This document shows, piece by piece, positions 38,189 through 48,925 of a stretch of DNA of 64,000 nt. Made by a program: the position numbers and the translations under genes. The notes under the pieces were generated by a model. That model was not told the origin of the DNA. It searched no databases and saw only the letters and a list, made by a program, of their open reading frames with translations. The DNA is from Phascolomyces articulosus (lineage: Eukaryota > Mucoromycota > Mucoromycetes > Mucorales > Lichtheimiaceae): NCBI GenBank assembly GCA_025677815.1, contig JAIXMP010000069.1:43725-107724 (forward strand). Direction: 5' to 3'. How positions within the stretch are numbered: the stretch's first letter is position 1; each line of letters starts with the position of its first letter.

Positions 38189-38700
38189 GGGAAACACGAA
38201 AAAAGATGCACATTCAAAAAGGTGCACCTTTTTTGTCGCCGTCAAAAGTCACACCGACCAAGTTAGAAATCGAAAAAAATACACCTTTTTTTCTGTGTTT
38301 GTTCCTTTAAGTAAAAAAAAAACGAGAATTACTCTTTATATAATTAATAATAATTTCTAAACTACAGTAAGTCTTTATATCTTAATATACATTCTTTATT
38401 TTTATAATACATACGTTATATGGCTCAATGGCTGATAATTAGTATATAATCATTGATGATAAAACGGGTGATATAGTGTATATTTCTATTGGGGCAATTT
38501 AGTTTTAACATACCCAGTAGTATCATACTGACTTATTGGTGCATATATTTATTATTGTTGTTAAATTTTTCTTGCATATACATATGTTACTGTTTGATAT
38601 ATGGAATGTAACAATTCGACAGGATATTTTGAAGTTATACAAGTGCACAAAATAAGGTGCACCTTTTTGAATGTGCACCACCTTTTTTTCATGACACCCT
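38189..38700. mobile_element. Short non-autonomous inverted-repeat element (MITE), 512 bp
   Basis: Flanked by an exact 9-bp direct repeat ACGGAGGAG (38180-38188 and 38701-38709). The ends are imperfect inverted repeats, both containing TGCACATTCAAAAAGGTGCA; outermost bases are GGGAAACACG at the left and, read inward from the right, AGGGTGTCATG. There is no coding capacity. A 9-bp duplication is typical of Mutator-like elements; 8 bp (hAT) cannot be fully excluded because of the terminal G run. Confidence 0.85.
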
Positions 38701-38988
38701 ACGGAGGAGAGTTGTGTGAGAATCTATGATTTAGATGCTGTCAAATGCATCAAAGTATACATTCTGTCCTTCATTACTAGTATTCTCGATACAACTAGTC
38801 TATCAACGCCGACCTCAAGTAATTCGTTCAACATAATTTTCATCTGCTTGGCAATATTGATGAAATTAATTACTTGAGATTGTCGCCCTTCTCCTGTTTT
38901 GAATTCAGCCACCAAAATGACTTATCTTTTGCTAAGACCATTTGCATATAACCCAAAGTCTGGTTTAAATTGTTTGTATGAATCATTT

Positions 38989-40611
38989 CAAAATTACTAC
39001 GGGCGCAGCAAGATCCACACTAGAGGCGCTGCAGACCAGAGGTCATTTTAGTATCACACTGTGCCCTTGGTCTTCTACTAGTGCTACGCTGCGCCCTTGA
39101 TCAGCATTTGGAATTAATGGTATTTACCTTTTGTTTTTTATGTTTTTGATATAATGATATAATGGTAATAGTACAGGTTTACAAAAATTCAATATATAAT
39201 TACATATATTAGAAATTTAACCGACAAGGACACAATATATAGTGTCCCAAATTTTTGTTTTGTGTTAGTTTTTTTTTTTTCTTTGGAAAAAAAAAGACAG
39301 ATAAAATTATAGAAAAAATAAAGAAAAAGGAAATGGCCGCTATTTCGTAATAAAGGACTAGTGTTGGATAAATGGATATAGGTACATGTATAGTGAAAGA
39401 AATAAGGTAAGAAAATATAATATATATATAAGGCAAAGCAGAACGTAATATTCAATAATTTTAGTCAGACTCATCAGTGTTACTATCATCTTCTTCATAT
39501 AGTAGTTTTGCTAAAATCGTGACCTTCACGTAATATTGTTTTTGCCTCTGCATATGTAATACCACCCCTATCTTCTTGTATTAAGTGGAGGACACATTCG
39601 GGTACAAGGTCAGTTTGAATATACAAAACTGGAGCACTTGGGAAAGTGTCTTCAATTGTTATTAACCCAGTATTAAGAAGCTCTTCCTGCAATGGCTGGC
39701 TCGTCAATCAAGCTGTTTTTTTTTTGTTCATGAAATGTTGTAAAGTCTGCAAATAAAAAATAAACATTACAAAAAAGCTCACAGTGAATTATTCCTTTTT
39801 TGTATGTATCATTCATACATAATGAAAAAAATTTCGACAAGCATTGACAGGTAACTTTATATTAATTCTGTAAATACATGAGATATGTGCTGGCTGATTT
39901 TCATATGTTGAATGACTACTACATACCTGTCATATATATTGCAATAATAATGATAGAGTTTATTCCTAATATAATTAGGGAGAGATTTTGTGGAATTATG
40001 ATTTGCTTATATGAATGGTACAACTATCGGGGTGATAGGACGATCAAACCTTTTAGCCAATCAATCATACAGGGTTTATTGATTTTTATTTAATTCTATC
40101 CACAATACCAATTGGTATAGTTAACGTAAACAACGACGATGCTGTTAACAAATTTCTTTTCGTAAGCTAGATGTCTTTAAAGCACATTATACTTATTTAT
40201 TTTGATGATCATTACTACTGTAAGTAAAAAACCATCCTGACATACCACAGTAACTTCGAACATTTAAATGCAATAACTTATATATAAATTAAGTTTATTT
40301 CTGTTTTTCTTTTAAATTATTATACACATTTATATTATATAAATATACTCTTCCTTCATCTGTTTTAGTAATACTGCTGATTAGAAAATGAGCTTTACTA
40401 GCATTATAATAATAACTGCAAATCTTTAGTGTTAACCGGTGATGATGTATCTTTTCATTATTGCCATTATATTGATCAAGGGCGCAACGTGGCACTTGAA
40501 GACCAAGAGCGCAGCGTGGCATTAGAAGACCAAGGGGGCAGCGTGATACTAAAATGACCCCTGGTCTGCAGCGCACCTAGTATGGATCTTGCTGCGCCCG
40601 AAGTAATTTTG
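38989..40611. mobile_element. 1623-bp terminal-inverted-repeat element with 8-bp target duplication
   Basis: Flanked by an exact 8-bp duplication AATCATTT (38981-38988 and 40612-40619). Inverted ends start CAAAATTACT(A/T)CGGGCG and extend 114 bases on the left and 138 on the right. The length difference is one extra copy of a roughly 28-base subrepeat containing GGTCTTC and TGCGC. The 8-bp duplication is compatible with hAT-type transposition, though the terminal CAAAAT is not the usual hAT end. No transposase is present, so it is non-autonomous. One short internal ORF (39495-39707) may be captured sequence. Confidence 0.87.
39495..39707 (-). CDS. Short ORF inside the 1623-bp element (possible captured fragment)
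   Basis: Seventy codons including TGLITIEDTFPSAPVLYIQT and GGITYAEAKTILREGHDF. The composition is protein-like, but there is no convincing start in context and no recognised family. It could be an exon fragment picked up by the element or a decayed element gene. Confidence 0.25.
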   Translation of the reverse strand: MTSQPLQEELLNTGLITIEDTFPSAPVLYIQTDLVPECVLHLIQEDRGGITYAEAKTILREGHDFSKTTI

Positions 40612-41145
40612 AATCATTTAGACTATATTGGTCCTGAGATACAAAAACAACCACTTGTTAGTGATTTGACCCTGGGATTATTAATGGCATTATTTTTTTA
40701 TAACATACCAAATATGACTTTAATCAATATTGAAGGAAAACGTAATATCTAATAAGGGTGCCAATATGCCATGAACGAAAGAATCTTCCCCTCTTTGATC
40801 GACGTATCCTGCTAGTTTAAGAGACGGTACCCTAAAGAAAACCATAAAACATTTATAAACATCAATGATGATATTTTATTTGCAAACTTGCTGTAGACAA
40901 GATAAAAAAAAAAAAAAAAAAAAGAAACTTACACTCGATGGAGTACATTAGCTACGACCAGATCAGCATCATTTCCGGATTTAAAACCTTCATTCAAAAA
41001 GCCAATTGTTTTTTCCTGAACTGATCTCCAACTTGTAAACGAAGTCTATCAAGTTACATGTAACATCAAGCTGTTAGAAACTAATATATTTACATAAAAT
41101 ATATTTATTCTCATTTTATATATCTATATTCTTTTAACTCACCAT

Positions 41146-42959
41146 TCTACATTATAGACACCATGTATACACGATAGAACTCGGAGATTGTAAGTTGTCG
41201 TGCGGCTTGATATGGCAGCCCGAGAACAAAATAAAAACTACGAACAATCAAGCTATTTATTCCATTCCTAATATATGTTCTTTTGATATGACTTTTGGGC
41301 ATTTCCATCATATACATCCTTTCGAGGGGTCAATATTGTTTTACAGATAAAGAATGAAAAAGAAAAAGAAATAAAAAAAAGGGGGTGGCAATAATACATA
41401 AAATGAGACTAAACTAAATTATGTTGACCGCTCTTCAACTTGATAATTTTTGGATTTATTTGACATTGAAAAAAAAAAAAAAAATTCATATCAGGCTTTA
41501 AAGCTGATATAATAGGAGTCTTCAGCAGTTTCTCTAAATCTATTTCTAAAAGTTCAAATTTCTCGATCATAAGTGGTCTAGTATAGAATTTAATACTTGC
41601 TATTTCTTTGTATGATAGAGAGCTGTTGTATTTTGTATTTTGTATTTTGATTGTTATGCTTTTGTAGTTTGCCTAGCCCTTGAATAGATCTGTATCGATA
41701 TATAAAATAATTTCAGATCCATAAAAGTGATAAACAGGAAGCGTCATGAATAAAATCAGCCAGAAGGCGTACGTTAACAACATTATCGGTGCTAATATTC
41801 CAAGCATGATTTTCAAACCATCAATAATTCTTCTAGTTTGCAAAAAGGAAAAAAAAATGCTAAACTTAGATTAGTCTCATCAGAAATAGGATTATGACAT
41901 AAAATTAAACGTGGACCATTTTGACAACAATAGAACAAACAGCGCATAAACGCGCACACACAGGCCTTTTAAAATGGACGGGAATATATTCTGTGTAGCG
42001 TAGCTAAATTAACTCACGCGACGACATGTAATGAGACACATACTGATTATTGATAACTAATAACGATGACCAAAATGACACAACCACAAGAAATAAAAAG
42101 AGAAAGAATCATTTTTTCACCCATGGATACTTGGCTTGAATACGCTATCCTTATAATTTCATATAATATCGTATCTTTTACAACACAAATAAATATCATT
42201 GTCATATGTACAAATATGTTAAATTCGTTTAGAACTTTCTTATTATTTCAATACGATACAGTATATGCAACTGGAGTTGAACATATGAATCTTTAGCCAA
42301 AAGACTCTCCCAGAGAATCAACGGGCACATATTTGTATCTTTGCATGGGTAAGCTTGCCCATCTTTAACTTGAATATAACAAAAAATAGCCCAAATCATA
42401 TGTCTTGTAGAAGAACCGAGTCTAGTGCCAACACTCAAGTGTCTCGTATGACACTAGCGCAGCTGCCGCACTGGCATAAGATGCAAACAACCACAACTTA
42501 TCAGTCCATCTCCTACAATTTGATAACTACTTCTTGATACATTGCTCCTCAAACAGAAAAAAAAAGGTATCATCTTGCATACCATAGCAACAAATACCAG
42601 TGTTAAATAACCAGATTATTAAAACACACACAAACAAAATTCCACCGCATCACATAAAAACAACAGTAAAACATACATTCTTTAATAATAGACTCTTGTT
42701 TGTGCATTGACAAAAAGCAAAGGCGCAGTCAGCCAAACCAGGGCCTTCTTAAGACTTCCAACGCCAACACATTGACTGCAGGGTTAGAGCAGTGTATGAT
42801 ATTGTTGAACAGTCCGCTCAATTATCGATTGCATAACTTCAGTATATATAGTGTTAGAAAGTGAATGTAATGAAAGCCAATGTCGTGGCTAGAAATACGA
42901 GCAATTTGCTGTTATGGCGAGTAAAAAGAATTTGCGAGTTAAGGGCCACTTTTTTTTAA
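41146..42959. other. Gene-free stretch upstream of the pseudogene
   Basis: AT-rich with several A runs. Short frames at 42066-42296 (+) and 42229-42438 (-) have no supporting signals. Possibly decayed repeat sequence continuing into the LINE relic at 42960. Confidence 0.45.
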
Positions 42960-43640
42960 AGACACTGGATGAGATATGAAAAGGCCAAAGAGAGTGGTGA
43001 TAGGGAGACCAGTGACCCAAATAAACTTAAACAACCAATCCAAAGCCATTCGCCCATTGAGGTGGGCTTAAAGTTTCTAGCGAAGCCGGAACCAATCATC
43101 CTACGAGTTAAGGAAATGTTAACTGAGCCAATAAAATCACGATTTTTGGCGCATGATAATGAGAATATAAATGCTATACTTTTCCAGCTGTCAGTTCAGA
43201 TACATCACAACAAAAGAGGCTTAGGGTTACGGGATCCTTTTGTTCAACATCGGGTATTACAATTGCGCTGGTTATTACCTCTTCTCTATGTGGCGGAAAA
43301 TTCGGTCTGACTCTTTGTTTGCCTATTTTATTGTAATGTATATTTTGTTTCTCTGGATATTGCGATGCAGTAGTTCTATCAGTATTTTCAGATGCTCGAT
43401 CACCTATGGTCAAGGGTATTCTTGTTTCCAATCCCCATTTCTTGCCATGGATCAATTGGATGTAATATCTGTTTATGATGGTTTTGACCATTTATGTAGA
43501 AAAGCTTCCTTTCCTCGTTGTTTGTTCAGATTCCTATAGCCAAATCGCTCAAAGAAAAAATATGCAATAAATGAGGATACTGAAGAAAATTATCCAAGTT
43601 CACGGAATATTAGTTCCCATTAACATTAAAGGTTAATATA
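42960..43640 (+). mobile_element. LINE relic, 3' part of ORF2
   Basis: The frame at 42969-43310 carries a post-reverse-transcriptase pattern: HHNKRGLGLRDPFVQHRVLQ then LRWLLPLLYV, comparable with the GGLG(L/V)..P..Q..ALQ.RWL block of fungal LINEs. The match continues after a frameshift in another frame (43240-43539: YIVMYILFLWILRCSS-like). With stops and frame changes it is not functional. The window's second LINE, at 59-63.5 kb, lies on the opposite strand. Confidence 0.6.
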
Positions 43641-46077
43641 TGGTGAAAGAAAACTCAAGTGTGATACCACAGCATTACGTTTTTGTAAGGAATATTACGC
43701 AAATAATTTCCATGGGTAAAAGGAGTTGCTAATTATAATATGAATACTAGCCAAATTAAATTTTTTATAATCTTATTATTGGTTGACTTGTTCTTATTAT
43801 TTTAAGGATAAGGGTTGATCCACGTTCCAAAATGGATGGTGGACAGATTTATTATTATGGAAGTATTCATTACGATGAGTCGAAGAAATCCTTTCGACGG
43901 ATTCAAAGCTGAACTAGAAGGAATACTTCCAAAATCGAAAGGACTAAATTTATACATCTTAACGTAAAAATAAAAAATAAAAGTAGATAAACATCAACCT
44001 CTTCCAATAATAGGTTGTGTTATAGTTACAGTTTTTTTTTAATAGTTTAATCATCAACAATTGCTGTAGTCGCTATTAAAATTAAGGGTGGCATAAATAC
44101 ATATTACAAACAGAAGCATTTGCTTCTTCTTTTCTTTGAAAGCCAACTACATTGGATATGTAAAATATGTCAAACTAAAAAAAAAATTATTATAATGCTT
44201 ACGATGATTACACCTAATTATATCACTCACACTTAATAGCTATGTACATATAACATTATTATTATTTTGGGATTGAAAGCATTTTTCATGTATGTTGAGG
44301 TATAGTAATAAAGACCTGCATATTTGATCCTATGCATTTTTTTTTTTGAGGGGGGATAGGAGCGTATTGAGTATAATTTATAAGTACTTTTTCATTGAAA
44401 CCTTTTAATCCTCAAAATATGTACATATAATGCCTGATGATACGGTACTATAAATACGAGTTGAAAGAGAAATCATATAAACGTACTTCTTGAATTTTTT
44501 TTAATGACACAATCATCTTACATATGTTGTCACAGTTTACTGAATTTTTTTTTCTTTTGATTAAACTACATTACTTTGATGGATATCAATTATTCAAAAG
44601 ACAATAGTAAAAATGAATTCAGATTATCATATTTCTTAAGAAATGATGTCTTATTAATAGAATCTTTTTCGTACCAAGGAAAAAAATAGAGGAGCAGGGA
44701 TGGTAAACTGATTGGTTTTTACCAATGGGAAACGAATTATCACATTATTTGCTTTGATCCAATCGGGCTGCAGTGGACTGTACATTGACAATGGGCACAT
44801 TATTTACATTGTAATTTCAGTGGACAATGGTAATAATGGAACTGATGTCTCTATATGTACTGTAATAATATATCTAATAAATTTGAACTGTTCTTGATGA
44901 ATTCTTATGAATGACAATTCCAAGGTATTATACCTCATAAGTGATAATGGCATTTGTTTTAAGTTCTTTCTCTCTCTGATTTCTTGATTATTAAGATTCT
45001 ATCTATTGCTTCTTTCTTTCGTTATCATAAAGGTAAATCTCATTTAATCCTTTTAACAAAAAAAAAGCAATATCATGATACTACATTACCTGATGTATAT
45101 ACATGCCACTACGGTAAAATAATGGAGGGAATAATTATACTAATTCAACTTGATTATTTTCACAATGTGACATTATTAATATTAATACTTTTCACCAAAA
45201 GATGAATATTTCCCAATAACATAAGAGAATTTGAGTCACTCAAAGAAAATATAATTAAAGTGGAATCATACTTTATACAACGTAGGATTAGGCATGAAAA
45301 TGCAAACACAAATATGGTTAAAACTGTTTTTTTTTCTTTTAATGCATCATTAAAACATCAATGAGAAGATATACTTTAGCAAGATAAACCTTAATCTCTT
45401 CTATCATTCACTCGTCCTCTTATCGTTAGAATAAAAGATGCTATAGCCATAGTAGCAAAAGAACTGTTAATGATGATATATAATTATTAACTATTTAGAA
45501 TATTATAGTAATAAGAAATAAATTGGGATAACCATACTAATTATATGGTTTTGTTGAGGAGAAGAAGGAAGGGAGAAAAGCAGGAAGGAGAAAGATCGAA
45601 TCATGTGGAGGAGTCAAAAAAACTATCCCTAAATTTAACAGAGCCCAATATTCTGTAAAAGGAGAACAAAAAAAAAGTGGGGAGAAATCATAATTGTATA
45701 ATTTTACCTTTCTCGCTAAACAATATAAAGCATTGTAATAGATAATTTCTACATATTTGATAAAAAGAAGCGTCTTTTTCCAAATTATATTTTTTTAACA
45801 ACACTACTAAATTGTACGTATATTTACATTGGAACAAAATAATAATAAGAATAATAATAAAAAAGGGAATAATTGGAAGTATAAAATAATGTTTTTTTTT
45901 TTTTTTGGCGGGTAAAGGGAGAATAACAAGTGAGAAGATAGAAGAAAGGGAGGGAGAGGGTATATAAATTGTTGTTTAATAGTAAAAGGGGGATACGTAA
46001 GAATAATAATAATAAGAAGAGAGTAATAGGATGATGATGGTGATAATTAATTATTACGTTGATGATGATGATTGTTA
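43641..46077. other. Gene-free AT-rich region
   Basis: About 2.4 kb with no credible coding sequence. The frames at 44712-44897 and 44984-45205 are AT-driven and unsupported. It includes several homopolymer runs and AAT/ATA microsatellites next to the RhoGEF 3' end. Confidence 0.5.
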
Positions 46078-47377
46078 TTATCGTGGTATTTTTTGTACAT
46101 GGTCCATAGCGACTGTCAATCCAGTTAACATTTTTAAAGCAACATCTAATTCTGCTAATTGTGAATCATTACGATCAGTATGTTTCATTAAATCTATAAC
46201 GAAAATCATCATTAGATTATCTATTGCTCATCCTCATCATTTTCATATAATTATCTTATATATATATATATATTACCTTTGATTAAAAGACAATAACGAG
46301 GTACACGTTGAAATGGTGCAATCAAATAATCCGAAATACCCATACGATTAGTATCTTTTCGAGTCAATGATTCTTGTTCAATTTTCAAAAATACCACATT
46401 ATTACAAGCTCGACGAATTAATTTACTATGAGCTTCATAATGTACTGCGTATTTCAAAAATACTACCATTTCTTGTTCTAACATTTGAAAAATGCGACCC
46501 ACACGAACAAGTGAAAAAGTGGCAGATGATGTAGAAGAAGAGGCGGATAAGAATGAAGAAGAGGAAGATAAACGTTTGTGATTATTATTATTGCTGTTGT
46601 TATTGGTATTGTTGTTGTGGAACCCTCCTCCCATCATGATATCATCATGATGATTGTGACGATGTTGATGTCGTATATCCTCAAAACACTGTAATATTTT
46701 TTCAGATAACTGAAGCATTTCCGGTAAATGACGAAAAAGTACTGGAATATCACTTTCTTTGACAAGGGGAGCAGGTTCTTGAGAAGCGGAAATCATAGGT
46801 TGCATATATCGTGTATGAATTAATTTTAATAATCGATGAAATGATTTTTCAGTCGTATAAAGTTCATTAATGATAAATTTGCATAACGTTCGATCTTTAT
46901 TTGTAATGGGTTTTTCTTGTAGAGGTAATGCTGTTTCAATGTTGTTATTGTTGTATTGATAAATCTATAAATCAAAATAAACATTTATTCATTGTTTGTT
47001 ATTTTTTTTCTCTCTCTTTCTCACTTTGTTATATCTCTTTATGCAATCTATTATATATATATATATTGATGTACCTCGTCCTCATTTGGATGATGATGTT
47101 CGGATGCCAGTAATAATTTATTGACCGTTTGACGCCATATAGAAATAGCTTTTACTTCTTTTTTATGAATACCACTACTTACAACAGCAAACATAGTTCG
47201 AGCACGAATAGGTTTGGGTATACCATTTCGTTCAATAGATGAAGAAGGTTTTAATACCATGGGTAATGTTGTACGTCGCGGAGGTGATTCAAAAGAAGGA
47301 TACGTGGAACTGCAAGACACAAACGGTGTTGGTAAATGTTTGTTGTTGTTATTGCTGTCACACAACATGGGTGCTGC

Positions 47378-47409
<32 letters not shown>

Positions 47410-48522
47410 GCTGCTTCTGTTGTTGTTGATGGTATTTTTGATTTGGATGATATCTTTGGATAGTGGCTGATGGGAATGGAGGAGGAGGAGGAGATCTCAT
47501 TACATTCTCTTCGAATCCAGATGAAGTAGAAGATCTACTATTTAATTTTGACAAAAATTTTGACTTGATTACACCTGAAGTAGGAGGATGAGAATGTGGA
47601 TGCAGTGCTGCTGTTGTACCAACTGCTAATGTTTGGACAGAAGAAGATGATGAACTGGAGGAGGAGATGGAGGATTGACGACTGACGATGCGAGAATTTA
47701 TAGCTGTAGTTGTAACAGAAGAAGTTAAACTTCGTCTCCATGGTGGTAATAAATCACTTCCATTATCAATAATTTCTGAACTTGCTGTTATAGAGGAGGA
47801 TCCTACTGAAGAAGCAGCTATTGTCGTAGGTGATAAAATTTCTTCATCATCTTCATCTTCCACTCTTTGCAGCTGTTTTTCGTTTCCTACAATTGGTTCA
47901 TCTTCATCCAATAATGGAGATGAAGAATAATATGAATGAGAGTGTTGAAGTGGTTGTTGAGACAGTGGTCTGTGTCTTTGTTGTTGGCATATTGTTGTTT
48001 GTAATAATAACTCATTCTCTTCTTCTTCTTGTGTTGGTTGTTTGGCCAGTGTGGTCAATGGTGGTAGTTGAGAATAAGGTCGTCTTGATTTTGGTAATTG
48101 TTTTTTTTCTTGGTGACGTTGCTGCCATGGTTTTACAACTTGAATGCAATGTTGCTGCTCCTCTACTTGTTTCTTTTTGATTTGAACTTGTTTATCAGCT
48201 GCCTGCATTAACATATTCCGCGATGCTGGGGGTGCATACAGGGACTCTTTCTTATAACTAGTAGGTGTAGTAGTAGTAGTAGTAGTAATATTAGTCGTAC
48301 TGTCTACCCGATCCCTCTTTTTTGTAGGTGGCATGCGGATCGGGGCAGAAGATCTCCTTTCCTCTTCTTTCTGCCTTTTTTTTGTATTGACAGCAGCAGC
48401 AGTATGATGACTTATATTGGGTAACGTTTTTGTTATTGCTGTAGTTGGTTTATTTTTATTATTATTCTTATTAATTATCGTCATTGTATTGGGTAACGTA
48501 TTTGCATCATGTTTATTATTCC

Positions 48523-48553
<31 letters not shown>

Positions 48554-48925
48554 GGTAGTGGTGTTGATCGTCATTGTCGTAGAAGGAATAGGAGCAGTAG
48601 TACCACGAGATTGCCGTCGTCGTGATACAGAAGCAATTAAAGTTAATCGAACCGATTGTAAACGACTCATTTGTTGTTGTGGTTGAGGTTTTGTAGGTTG
48701 TGGATGAGGTGGAGGAGGAGAAGGTGGTGGAGATGATAAAAAAGGTGAAGATTTTGTTGATCCAATGGCAGTACTCACAGTACTTGAAGGTTGCGCTAAT
48801 CGTTTAAGAAATGATTGTCTTTTTTGTTGTTGTTTTGCTTTATTTGCAAGAATTGACGTAGTTGTGGTAGTGGTGGTCGTCGTCGTCGTAGTCATTTTAT
48901 TACTACTTGTGTCATTTTTTGACAT
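46078..48925 (-). CDS. RhoGEF (DH-domain) protein with long low-complexity N-terminus
   Basis: Guanine-nucleotide exchange factor for Rho-family GTPases (inferred from the DH domain), acting in polarity and cytoskeleton control. Exons are 47075-48925, 46277-46964 and 46078-46193, giving 884 residues. The first 600 residues are disordered, with Thr, Asn, Gln and Ser homopolymers and Pro runs. The DH domain begins CKFIINELYTTEKSFHRLL and continues FRHLPEMLQLSEKIL, FLKYAVHYEAHSKLIR and the signature GISDYLIAPFQRVPRYCLLI, ending near LTVAMDHVQKIPR. An Asn/Ser/His insertion of about 60 residues sits in the middle of the DH fold. There is no PH domain after it: the protein ends 40 residues past the signature, which is unusual because most DH domains have a PH partner. 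Confidence 0.85.

Larger units (their letters stand above)
37711..41145 (-). pseudogene. Multi-exon gene of a fungal unknown family, inactivated and hit by two transposons
   Basis: Reconstructing only its order: an ATG (41143-41145) sits directly before a GTGAGT donor. The next exon (to about 40931) starts TSFTSWRSVQEKTIGF, followed by a segment with LKLAGYVDQRGEDSFVHG. The frame is then lost near 40735. Next come KQFKPDFGLYANGLSKR, an in-frame TAA, VILVAEFKTGEG, KQMKIMLNELLEVGVDRLV, a TAG, SASDLTLIPPIIVRLQQL, and after an intron KLKGHVKDVWEGNAMH. Two transposable elements (38189-38700 and 38989-40611) interrupt coding sequence; the frame continues across both. The pattern, with VAE(F)K and KQMK..ML boxes, resembles a multicopy Mucoromycota family of unknown function (inference). 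Confidence 0.75.

Noticed and set aside
42066..42438. Short ORFs on both strands upstream of the LINE relic
   Set aside because: No homology pattern, no introns and AT-driven composition.
43641..46077. Possible tRNA or 5S rRNA genes in the gene-poor region
   Set aside because: I looked for A-box/B-box-like GGTTCGANNCC and found none by eye. A tRNAscan run would be decisive.
47214..48686. Plus-strand ORFs rich in Leu/Val/Tyr opposite the RhoGEF gene
   Set aside because: They are antisense shadows of trinucleotide repeats that encode Asn, Gln and Thr runs on the minus strand.
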